From the NCBI GenBank assembly GCA_002345475.1, contig DDWC01000147.1, positions 1 to 5,350 on the forward strand: a stretch of DNA of 5,350 nucleotides, in the 5' to 3' direction. The translations under genes and the position numbers were made by a program. This document shows, in pieces, positions 1 to 4,637 of the stretch. Below the pieces are notes generated by a model. The model was given only the letters and a program-made list of their open reading frames with translations, did no database searches and had not been told where the DNA came from. Within the stretch, counting starts at the first letter, position 1. The number at the start of each line of letters is the position of its first letter. The DNA is from Firmicutes bacterium UBA2296 (GTDB lineage Bacteria; Bacillota; UBA994).

Positions 1-10
1 CCAAGATTTG

Positions 11-66
11 CGCTCTTGCTGAACGCTGAGGGCTGAGTGCTGAATGCTTACCCTCCACCAAGCGCA
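11..66. repeat. Degenerate 7-bp tandem array next to the SOUL gene end
   Basis: Starting at 18, the unit GCTGANN repeats in exact 7-bp register (18, 25, 32, 39), followed by GCTTACC at 46 and CTCCACC at 53. The register can be followed back to about 11. The array ends about 5 bp from the SOUL stop codon (71-73, minus strand). Positions 25-59 match 4732-4766 at 31 of 35 positions, so this is one member of a dispersed family. No reading frame of quality covers it. Confidence 0.8.
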
Positions 67-70
67 CCGC

Positions 71-571
71 TCACTCAACCTCAATCAATATCTCATTCCG
101 CTTAATAAACCCCGGCAGAAAGGGCGGGTTGTACCTGGCCAGTTCGGCCTGACCCACCACCTTCACTTCCTGTTGCTTCAGCCAATCCAGCAGTTCCTGC
201 TTTTTCTCCTCGATCATCTGCGGGTTCACCGTTCCCGAAAAGGTAACCGCGGCCACCTTTCTCGCCGGTATCTCCTTTAGCTGCAACCGCGGGTCATTCG
301 GGTCAGGCAGGGTCTCACAGTCAAACTCGCTAGGCATCACAAAGGCGATGGTCATTTCTTCGCCGTCAATCTCATTAATCACCGGCGCCGTCATGGATAT
401 CTTCTTGCCCTCGGCATTGTTGCCGCCGATGTAGTTAAACACCGTGTTAAATCCACCGGCGCCGCGCAGCGCCGTCTCCTGGGTCTGAGCCAAAATCATT
501 GGTTCGTAGTGGCGCAATTCAAACTTGCCGTCCTTTTGTATTACTTCATACTTCGGTTTCTCAATTGCCAT
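71..571 (-). CDS. SOUL-family heme-binding-like protein
   Basis: Complete 166-residue protein of the SOUL/HBP family, whose eukaryotic members bind heme or tetrapyrroles; the role of bacterial members is largely unsettled. Family landmarks are in order: KYEVIQ near the N-terminus (7-12), GGFNTVFNYIGGNN (39-52), the hallmark KISMTAPV (57-64), AFVMPSEF (76-83), LPDPNDP (88-94), FSGTV (111-115) and the closing YNPPFLPGFIKRNEI block (147-161). Length is normal for a single-domain member. There is no signal peptide or membrane segment, so it is probably cytoplasmic. The start is ATG at 571; an in-frame GTG at 580 lies inside the ribosome binding site and is unlikely to be used. The gene is divergent from the repressor operon, with about 850 bp between the starts. 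Heme binding is inferred from the family only: I could not identify a ligand residue. Confidence 0.9.
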   Translation of the reverse strand: MAIEKPKYEVIQKDGKFELRHYEPMILAQTQETALRGAGGFNTVFNYIGGNNAEGKKISMTAPVINEIDGEEMTIAFVMPSEFDCETLPDPNDPRLQLKEIPARKVAAVTFSGTVNPQMIEEKKQELLDWLKQQEVKVVGQAELARYNPPFLPGFIKRNEILIEVE

Positions 572-575
572 ACCA

Positions 576-585
576 ATCACCCCTT
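576..585 (-). promoter_or_regulatory. Ribosome binding site of the SOUL gene
   Basis: Read on the minus strand, AAGGGGTGAT closely resembles the anti-16S consensus AAGGAGGTGAT. Its GGGG core sits 8 nt before the ATG at 571, which fixes that start over the upstream GTG at 580. Confidence 0.8.
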
Positions 586-599
586 GGTATCAGTATACC
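586..599 (-). promoter_or_regulatory. Candidate extended -10 promoter inside a GGTAT-N4-ATACC palindrome
   Basis: On the minus strand, TGGTATACT (TG-N-TATACT) is a good extended -10 element (hexamer at 592-597). It lies in an inverted repeat GGTAT-ACTG-ATACC that could be an operator. No convincing -35 lies 17 bp upstream, as can be the case with extended -10 promoters. A start about 7 nt downstream would leave a leader of only about 15 nt, just enough for the ribosome binding site. Confidence 0.45.
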
Positions 600-618
600 A
601 GATATTGGTGCAGAGGAT

Positions 619-695
619 AGTAGCCAGGCAACAGGCGCTAGGCGCTGGGCGCCAGCCACCAGCCACCAGCCTCCGGGCTCCAGGTCCTGGGCGCT
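619..695. repeat. Degenerate 7-bp tandem array (11 units)
   Basis: Eleven consecutive heptamers can be read in one register. They include AGGCGCT at 633 and 640, GGGCGCC at 647, AGCCACC at 654 and 661, AGCCTCC at 668, GGGCTCC at 675, AGGTCCT at 682 and GGGCGCT at 689. The register holds without insertion or deletion while the bases drift, with A/G first and C/T last in nearly every unit. It begins about 20 bp upstream of the SOUL promoter region. Confidence 0.8.
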
Positions 696-733
696 AGATT
701 CACAGTAAATTCTTGACAGACCCTAACGCGTAG

Positions 734-753
734 GGGCACAGCACGCTGTGCCC
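734..753. repeat. Perfect 9-bp palindromic repeat, copy 1
   Basis: GGGCACAGC-AC-GCTGTGCCC is a perfect inverted repeat with a 2-nt centre, preceded by TAGG. The same 20 bases recur at 4386-4405, each time tens of bases upstream of a TGTAGCGGCGA element. It resembles a small dispersed palindromic (REP-like) unit rather than a gene-specific terminator, since no T-run follows closely here. Confidence 0.75.
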
Positions 754-799
754 GCGTTCCTAGTGTTGAGTTTTTGATTTTGAGTTCTTGTTTCGCTCT

Positions 800-903
800 T
801 GTAGCGGCGAGGCCGTGACTCGCGGCCCCGGACATCGCCGTAACTTCTTGACCATATCACCGCCACACGCTTTATCCCCCCGACTCATGGTGTCGCCGCT
901 ACA
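800..903. mobile_element. 104-bp MITE-like element with 11-bp terminal inverted repeats, copy 1
   Basis: The element begins with TGTAGCGGCGA and ends with its exact reverse complement TCGCCGCTACA. Its first 62 bp match the copy at 4507-4609 with one substitution; the third quarter is diverged and the last 18 or so bases are again nearly identical. It has no coding capacity. Internal short inverted repeats such as GCGAG/CTCGC suggest folding. I see no clear target-site duplication, so it may be a REP-like palindromic element rather than a transposon derivative. Confidence 0.65.
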
Positions 904-990
904 GGCGACGTTTTCAGAAGATAAGTGACAAATGACCAGCGTGGTATTTCCCCATCTAAACAATCAGAGAGAATCATCCGTCCTAACACC

Positions 991-1023
991 CACAAAATTC
1001 CGGCCTAGGGCCGGAACTTTGTG
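991..1023. repeat. Long hairpin, 15-bp stem with a 3-nt loop
   Basis: Left arm CACAAAATTCCGGCC and right arm GGCCGGAACTTTGTG pair over 15 positions with one A/C mismatch, around the loop TAG. No T-run follows on either strand, so a simple Rho-independent terminator is unlikely. A smaller hairpin, CCTC-AGCC-GAGG, follows at about 1032-1043. Confidence 0.75.
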
Positions 1024-1054
1024 ATTCGAGGCCTCAGCCGAGGGGAGCACACCT

Positions 1055-1083
1055 AGCCTTAAATGTGATCAACATTTGAGGCT
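1055..1083. repeat. Second hairpin, 12-bp stem with a 5-nt loop
   Basis: AGCCTTAAATGT and ACATTTGAGGCT pair over 12 positions (one U-G wobble when read as plus-strand RNA) around the loop GATCA. Together with the hairpin at 991-1023 it makes a compact region of about 93 bp with high folding potential and no gene. Confidence 0.7.
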
Positions 1084-1102
1084 GCCAGCGTACCAGCCTT
1101 CA

Positions 1103-1159
1103 ATCCGATACCCATCGTTCTCATCAGCGTCTCATCAGGTTAATCAGCGTACCGATCAG
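1103..1159. repeat. ATC/ATCAG array phased at about 10 bp
   Basis: ATCAG occurs at 1123, 1134, 1143 and 1155 (steps of 11, 9 and 12), preceded by related ATC words at 1103 and 1114. It is the reverse complement of the CTGAT arrays at 4145-4189 and 4320-4353. Confidence 0.6.
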
Positions 1160-1348
1160 GTTGTCGAATCCCAAAGCGCCAAAAGCCTTCCGTGCCCCTG
1201 TGGTGCCAGTGTACCCCGGCTGTGGTGCCTATGCTGGTGTTCCAACTCTCCAGTCCGCCTCTCCGGAACAAACTCGCTGCCTCAACGTCAATCCTTGTGG
1301 GTCATTAGTGACTATCTTCCCACCTGATAAAAAAACAAAGATAGTGGC

Positions 1349-1377
1349 TTGACAGGGGAGGTCTACTCGGATAGACT
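1349..1377 (+). promoter_or_regulatory. Promoter of the repressor/peptidase operon
   Basis: A perfect -35 TTGACA (1349-1354), a 17-bp spacer and the -10 TAGACT (1372-1377, 4 of 6 to TATAAT) form a sigma-A-type promoter. Transcription would start near 1384, giving a leader of about 36 nt. An A-rich stretch upstream could be an UP element. The -10 is itself part of the first operator, so repressor binding would block polymerase directly. Confidence 0.8.
1361..1376 (+). promoter_or_regulatory. Operator 1 of the BlaI-type repressor
   Basis: GTCTACTCGGATAGAC is an inverted repeat GTCTA-N6-TAGAC covering the promoter spacer and most of the -10. It shares its half-site, roughly GTCTAYTC, with operator 2 exactly 26 bp downstream. 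BlaI/MecI/CopY repressors bind such short dyads (the classical core is TACA/TGTA) and repress their own operon. Assignment to the adjacent repressor is inferred from position and symmetry. Confidence 0.75.
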
Positions 1378-1386
1378 AAACCCGAG

Positions 1387-1402
1387 GTCTATTCCAGTAG
1401 AC
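1387..1402 (+). promoter_or_regulatory. Operator 2 of the BlaI-type repressor
   Basis: GTCTATTCCAGTAGAC has the same GTCTA-N6-TAGAC form as operator 1. It begins about 3 nt after the predicted transcription start and ends just before the ribosome binding site. Two dyads in tandem over a promoter are typical of BlaI/MecI-regulated operons. Confidence 0.75.
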
Positions 1403-1405
1403 TAC

Positions 1406-1413
1406 AGGAGGTG
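1406..1413 (+). promoter_or_regulatory. Ribosome binding site of the repressor gene
   Basis: AGGAGGTG lies 6 nt before the ATG at 1420. It contains the in-frame GTG at 1411, which therefore is not the start. Confidence 0.9.
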
Positions 1414-1419
1414 CCGTAC

Positions 1420-1779
1420 ATGGATAGCCACAAGCTTTATGACGCAGAATATCGGTTCTGTTCCCTGGTGTGGGACAGCGAACCCGTAAATTCCACCGAA
1501 CTGGTAAGGCTCGCCGCCGATCAACTCGGCTGGAAAAAGTCCACCACCTATACCGTACTTAAGAAACTCTGCGAACGGGGCATTCTCCAGAACGACAACG
1601 CCATTGTCACTGCCCTTGTTAAGCGTGAGGACGCCGAGCGCTACGAGAGCACCATCGTGGTTGAAAAGACCTTTGGCGGCTCACTGCCTCGCTTCCTTAC
1701 TGCCTTCCTCGGCGAACGCAAGCTTACTGACCAGGAAGCAGAAGAACTTAAGAAAATCATCGAGGAGGCCAAACAATGA
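1420..1779 (+). CDS. BlaI/MecI-family winged-helix transcriptional repressor
   Basis: A 119-residue protein of normal length for the BlaI/MecI/CopY family: small dimeric cytoplasmic repressors inactivated when a partner M56 peptidase is activated. Residues 1-65 form the winged helix, with the recognition-helix signature GWKKSTTYTVLKKLCERGIL at 37-56 (compare W..ST..T.L.RL..KG). The C-terminal dimerisation part carries TFGGSLPRFLTAFL (84-97) and an acidic/lysine helix LTDQEAEELKKIIEE (102-116). In staphylococcal BlaI and MecI the equivalent loop is cut at an Asn-Phe bond; here the aligned pair appears to be A95-F96. It overlaps the following peptidase gene by 4 bp (ATGA), indicating translational coupling. 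It is likely autoregulated through the two upstream operators. The regulated targets beyond this operon are unknown. Confidence 0.92.
   Translation: MDSHKLYDAEYRFCSLVWDSEPVNSTELVRLAADQLGWKKSTTYTVLKKLCERGILQNDNAIVTALVKREDAERYESTIVVEKTFGGSLPRFLTAFLGERKLTDQEAEELKKIIEEAKQ
1763..1768 (+). promoter_or_regulatory. Ribosome binding site of the M56 gene, inside the repressor gene
   Basis: AGGAGG, read within the last codons of the repressor, sits 7 nt before the ATG at 1776 and fixes that start. It supports coupled translation of the two genes. Confidence 0.85.
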
Positions 1780-3983
1780 GCCTGATAGAAACCGCGTTCC
1801 TCGGGGTGCTCAACATGAGCCTCACCGCGTCGTACGTGGCCATAGGGGTAATACTTGTGCGTGCCCTGCTCAAGAAGTCTCCCAAAATATTCTCCTATGT
1901 GCTGTGGGCGGTGGTGCTCTTTCGACTCATCTGCCCCATATCCATTCCCCTTACATTTAGCATGTTGGGGTTCCTAAACTCCAACCTTCAGGGTTCCGCT
2001 CCAGTTCAGCACGCGCCTCAAATGGGACATATCGCCCCACAACCTGTCATTGTCTCAGGTATAGCCGTGGTGGACAACGCCATCAACCGGTCTCTCCCGG
2101 CCGCAGCCCCGGCCGCCAGTGTCGACCCTATGCAGATGGTCCTCAGCGTAGTCAGCGCTGTCTGGCTTGCGGGTTTAGTTGGTATCCTCGCATACAGTGT
2201 TTTCGTATACTGCAGAATGAAGCGAACCCTGGCGACAGCTACCCACGTCAGAGATAACATCTTCGAAACCGACCATATTAGTACCGCATTTGTCTGTGGT
2301 TTTATCAAGCCGCGTATATATGTGCCCTTAGGTCTGGGTGAAGCGGAAATGGCGCATATTCTGGAGCACGAGCGCACCCATATTCGTCGACGGGATCACC
2401 TGGTAAAACCCTTGGCGTTTTTGGCCTTGTCCCTGCACTGGTTTAACCCGCTTATGTGGTTCTCATTCGTACTTATGAGCCGCGACATGGAGATGTCCTG
2501 CGACGAAACCGTTCTGGCGCGAGTTGGGCATCAGGAGAAAATCTCCTATTCCAGTTCTCTGCTGTCCCTGTCAACGCTTAACCGAGGACTCATCACCGCC
2601 AGCCCCTTGGCCTTTAGCGAAAGCCACGTCAAAGACCGCATCAGAAACGTGCTTAACTACCGGCGGCCTCAGTTCTGGATGAGCCTTGTGGCGGCCGTTG
2701 CGGTTGTTGTCGCCGTAGTAGTGCTGGCCGGCAACCCTAAAGACAACTTTTCCATCGAGGCGCTGCAAGCACAGGCCAGGCAGTTCTCAAGTTCCGAAAC
2801 TGATCTCGCCAAGGTTGGCGAAGAAGGCGTGCTAAATTATTACGCCAGCTTCATGGATAAGAGCATCCCCAAGGAGTACCGCATACTATCGTACGAGACG
2901 AAGCAGCTGACGGTACTGGCGGGTGACGAGCGGGAGTTTGCCGTAGGCGTCACAGCCGACTATAACGCGGCTTCCCTGTACTTTCTTAGCGCTAACGGAG
3001 AGTTCAAACCTCAGGGTGACTGGTACGAGTGTACCGGCGACTACAAGGAGTTCCGCATCAAGAAAGTGGGCGCGAACAGCTATCAGATCGTTTCTATCGG
3101 CACCGGCGGTGGCTTAGCGGGCTTGCTTCCGCTCGATGACGACGGAATACCCATGTTTGTAGAAAATCAGCTCTCACTCGTTATGTCAGCGTTACCCCCA
3201 GGGGCTTCCAATCCCTATGTCTACATTCAGGCAGGTGGCGAAGAATACGAAAAGATCATCAAGCTCGGCGGCGAAGCAGCTCTTTCTTACCTGCTGTCAG
3301 AGTTTGCGGCGGGCAACACCGACGGCCTGCGCGGGGCCATCATGCTACAACTCTGCAAAGACATGCTGGGGCCTCGCAACAACGTCACCGATGACACCCT
3401 CAGCCCGGCGCAGTGGTATCAGGCCCTCTCCATCCGCGAGGAAATAGTGCTGCCCGATTTCGTCTACGACGGACATCCCGATGGGCCGAAGGACTCAGGC
3501 CGAGACCTGGCCATGTACCTGGCCTACAGCCATGAACAGACAGTATATTCCGCGCCTGAACGCGGCTTCACGGTTGTTGCCATCCACTCCCACGGCAACC
3601 ATGCGGAGGGCGACAAACTCAAGATCTTTGTCACCACTTTTTCGGCCACATACCGCCTGTACGGAGACGTAATAGAAATGACCTCAGGCAGCGTTGTCCC
3701 CGCGGCCCTCACTTTCTACGTACCAGCCCAGGGAGTACCTATGCTGATTGAGTATCAGCAGGCCAAAGACGGTGGTGAATGGTCTTCCTCCATCCGTGAG
3801 ATGAGCAAACTAAATGGCAAGGAAATCCCGGGGTTGGCCGACCGCATCATGACCCACTACGGAAACTACAGCGACCTTTCGGCCCTGCAGTTGCAGAACT
3901 TGCGGCAGCACCTGCTGCAAAACGGCATAAAGCAGGCCACCTACACCAATTCCCGCGGCGAAGTAGTATTGCGCATACCCTGA
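1776..3983 (+). CDS. M56-family (BlaR1-like) membrane zinc metallopeptidase with an uncharacterised C-terminal domain
   Basis: A 735-residue integral membrane protein. Hydrophobic segments lie near 8-31, 38-60, 120-146, about 211-234 and 301-319. The zinc-peptidase site is HERTH (198-202, HExxH) with a downstream ExxxD as EMSCD (239-243), where E239 is the probable third ligand. Both are typical of M56/BlaR1 proteases, which degrade or release a BlaI-type repressor on the cytoplasmic side. After the last membrane helix comes a domain of about 415 residues, presumably outside the cell. It has KEFRIKKVGANSYQIVSIGTGGG (424-446), then a helical segment with YEKIIKLGGEAALSYLLSEF (491-510) and GAIMLQLCKDMLG (520-532). 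These resemble domains I have seen on clostridial M56 proteins, not the penicillin-binding domain of BlaR1. The N-terminus (SLTASY, LWAVVLFRLICP) is family-typical and supports the start. It is co-transcribed with the repressor gene. The sensed signal is unknown. The stop codon lies in a small palindrome CTGATC-TGTC-GATCAG (3980-3995). Confidence 0.9.
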   Translation: MSLIETAFLGVLNMSLTASYVAIGVILVRALLKKSPKIFSYVLWAVVLFRLICPISIPLTFSMLGFLNSNLQGSAPVQHAPQMGHIAPQPVIVSGIAVVDNAINRSLPAAAPAASVDPMQMVLSVVSAVWLAGLVGILAYSVFVYCRMKRTLATATHVRDNIFETDHISTAFVCGFIKPRIYVPLGLGEAEMAHILEHERTHIRRRDHLVKPLAFLALSLHWFNPLMWFSFVLMSRDMEMSCDETVLARVGHQEKISYSSSLLSLSTLNRGLITASPLAFSESHVKDRIRNVLNYRRPQFWMSLVAAVAVVVAVVVLAGNPKDNFSIEALQAQARQFSSSETDLAKVGEEGVLNYYASFMDKSIPKEYRILSYETKQLTVLAGDEREFAVGVTADYNAASLYFLSANGEFKPQGDWYECTGDYKEFRIKKVGANSYQIVSIGTGGGLAGLLPLDDDGIPMFVENQLSLVMSALPPGASNPYVYIQAGGEEYEKIIKLGGEAALSYLLSEFAAGNTDGLRGAIMLQLCKDMLGPRNNVTDDTLSPAQWYQALSIREEIVLPDFVYDGHPDGPKDSGRDLAMYLAYSHEQTVYSAPERGFTVVAIHSHGNHAEGDKLKIFVTTFSATYRLYGDVIEMTSGSVVPAALTFYVPAQGVPMLIEYQQAKDGGEWSSSIREMSKLNGKEIPGLADRIMTHYGNYSDLSALQLQNLRQHLLQNGIKQATYTNSRGEVVLRIP

Positions 3984-3993
3984 TCTGTCGATC

Positions 3994-4056
3994 AGCTTCC
4001 AGCCGCCAGCCTCCAGCCAGAAACCAGCATTCCGCTCTCAGCATTGAGCATTCAGC
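3994..4056. repeat. Degenerate 7-bp tandem array after the M56 gene
   Basis: Nine heptamers in register start 11 bp after the M56 stop codon: AGCTTCC, AGCCGCC and AGCCTCC (3994-4014), and later ATTCCGC, TCTCAGC, ATTGAGC and ATTCAGC (4029-4056). The first half resembles the array at 619-695. The second half, on the opposite strand, resembles the GCTGAAT words at 18-45. The two flavours share a single 7-bp register. Confidence 0.75.
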
Positions 4057-4144
4057 AGAAGAGGAATGTGGAAGGTGTAAAGGGCGCTAGTGAGTCGGGG
4101 GAATACTGTTTTTTGGTTTTGAGTCTTTGCTTAAGCGCGACATC

Positions 4145-4189
4145 CTGATGATCACTGATAGGGCCTGATGGAACTGATGGACCGCTGAT
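4145..4189. repeat. CTGAT array, five copies about 10 bp apart
   Basis: CTGAT begins at 4145, 4155, 4165, 4174 and 4185, steps of 10, 10, 9 and 11, with unrelated bases between most copies. The spacing is close to one helical turn. Confidence 0.7.
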
Positions 4190-4199
4190 GTTTTTTGTT

Positions 4200-4277
4200 C
4201 TTGCTTTTTTTGCCTTTGCTTTTTGTTTTTCGGTTTATGTTTAAACGTGTAGCGGCGAGACCGTGGCTCGCGGCCCC
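4200..4277. repeat. 78-bp direct duplication, copy A (T-rich tract plus half element)
   Basis: Positions 4200-4277 match 4459-4536 with only two substitutions and no gaps. The copy comprises a T-rich tract followed by the first 30 bp of the TGTAGCGGCGA element (4248-4277), then breaks off. The rest of the element, including its right inverted repeat, is missing. Confidence 0.85.
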
Positions 4278-4319
4278 TCGTGCTTAATGATCAATGATTA
4301 ACGATCGGGATACGGTAGC

Positions 4320-4353
4320 CTGATAGATTCTGATAAAGACTGATTTACCTGAT
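4320..4353. repeat. CTGAT array, four copies about 10 bp apart
   Basis: CTGAT begins at 4320, 4330, 4340 and 4349. It has the same word and phasing as 4145-4189 but different spacer bases, so it is not a simple copy of that array. Confidence 0.65.
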
Positions 4354-4385
4354 TAAGAACGGAGCAGTTGTTCTCGGTTTTGTAG

Positions 4386-4421
4386 GGGCACAGCACGCTG
4401 TGCCCACGTCTTTTATTTTTT
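4386..4421 (+). terminator. Palindromic repeat copy 2 followed by a T-run, possible terminator
   Basis: The perfect inverted repeat GGGCACAGC-AC-GCTGTGCCC (4386-4405) is identical to 734-753. Here it is followed after 5 nt by TTTTATTTTTT (4411-4421), which together resemble a Rho-independent terminator on the plus strand. It lies about 400 bp beyond the M56 stop codon, the only upstream plus-strand gene. It may simply be a dispersed repeat that landed by a T-rich tract. Confidence 0.4.
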
Positions 4422-4458
4422 GGTTTATGCTTCGGCCATTCCGCGCCCACGTTCTCGT

Positions 4459-4536
4459 CTTGCTTTTTTTGCCTTTGCTTTTTGTTTTTCAGTTTATGTT
4501 TAAACGTGTAGCGGCGAGGCCGTGGCTCGCGGCCCC
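4459..4536. repeat. 78-bp direct duplication, copy B
   Basis: Partner of 4200-4277, with substitutions only at the CAG/CGG and GAGG/GAGA positions. Here the sequence continues into a full inverted-repeat element, so this copy looks like the intact version. Confidence 0.85.
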
Positions 4537-4609
4537 GGACATCGCCGTAACTTCTTGACCATATCACCATCGCACTATGCATCCCGCGACCCATGGTGTC
4601 GCCGCTACA
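4507..4609. mobile_element. 103-bp MITE-like element with 11-bp terminal inverted repeats, copy 2
   Basis: It has the same ends (TGTAGCGGCGA and TCGCCGCTACA) and nearly the same left 62 bp as the element at 800-903. The segment between about 4569 and 4590 is diverged. Like the other copies it sits directly after a T-rich tract. It is non-coding, and no target duplication was seen. Confidence 0.65.
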
Positions 4610-4637
4610 CAGGGTAGAGCCGTCAGACACGAGGATC

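Larger units (their letters stand above)
904..1348. other. Non-coding spacer upstream of the repressor operon
   Basis: No reading frame here has a ribosome binding site or a recognisable protein. It contains two long hairpins (991-1023 and 1055-1083), an ATCAG array (1103-1159), a 10-bp direct repeat CTGTGGTGCC at 1198 and 1220, and an 8-bp inverted repeat ACTATCTT/AAGATAGT (1311-1318, 1338-1345). The latter flanks an A-tract (about 1329-1335), which lies at about -50 relative to the operon start and could act as an UP element. Otherwise I see nothing in it. Confidence 0.6.
4057..4637. other. Repeat-packed non-coding spacer
   Basis: No protein-coding signal here is credible; the open frames are by-products of repeats and T-rich tracts. 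In order it holds a T-rich tract (4109-4136), a CTGAT array (4145-4189), a T-rich tract plus half element (4191-4277), a second CTGAT array (4320-4353), the palindrome and T-run (4386-4421), another T-rich tract and a full inverted-repeat element (4459-4609). Short ATGATCA, ATGATTA and ACGATCG words at 4287-4307 are again in 7-bp register. Confidence 0.65.

Noticed and set aside
713..718. TTGACA that could be a -35 element
   Set aside because: No -10-like hexamer lies 16-18 bp downstream; the palindromic GGGCACAGC repeat occupies that position and no gene follows.
800..903. Insertion sequence with transposase
   Set aside because: At about 104 bp it has no coding capacity, and no clear target-site duplication flanks it; kept only as a MITE-like or REP-like element.
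1076..1352. Open frames of 63-83 codons on the plus strand ahead of the repressor
   Set aside because: No ribosome binding site, unnatural residue composition, and they overlap the ATCAG array and promoter region.
2865..3875. SIPK (residues 363-366) and YGN (695-697) in the M56 protein, reminiscent of serine penicillin-binding motifs
   Set aside because: They are over 300 residues apart, there is no KTG box and surrounding residues do not match BlaR1 or class D enzymes; most likely chance.
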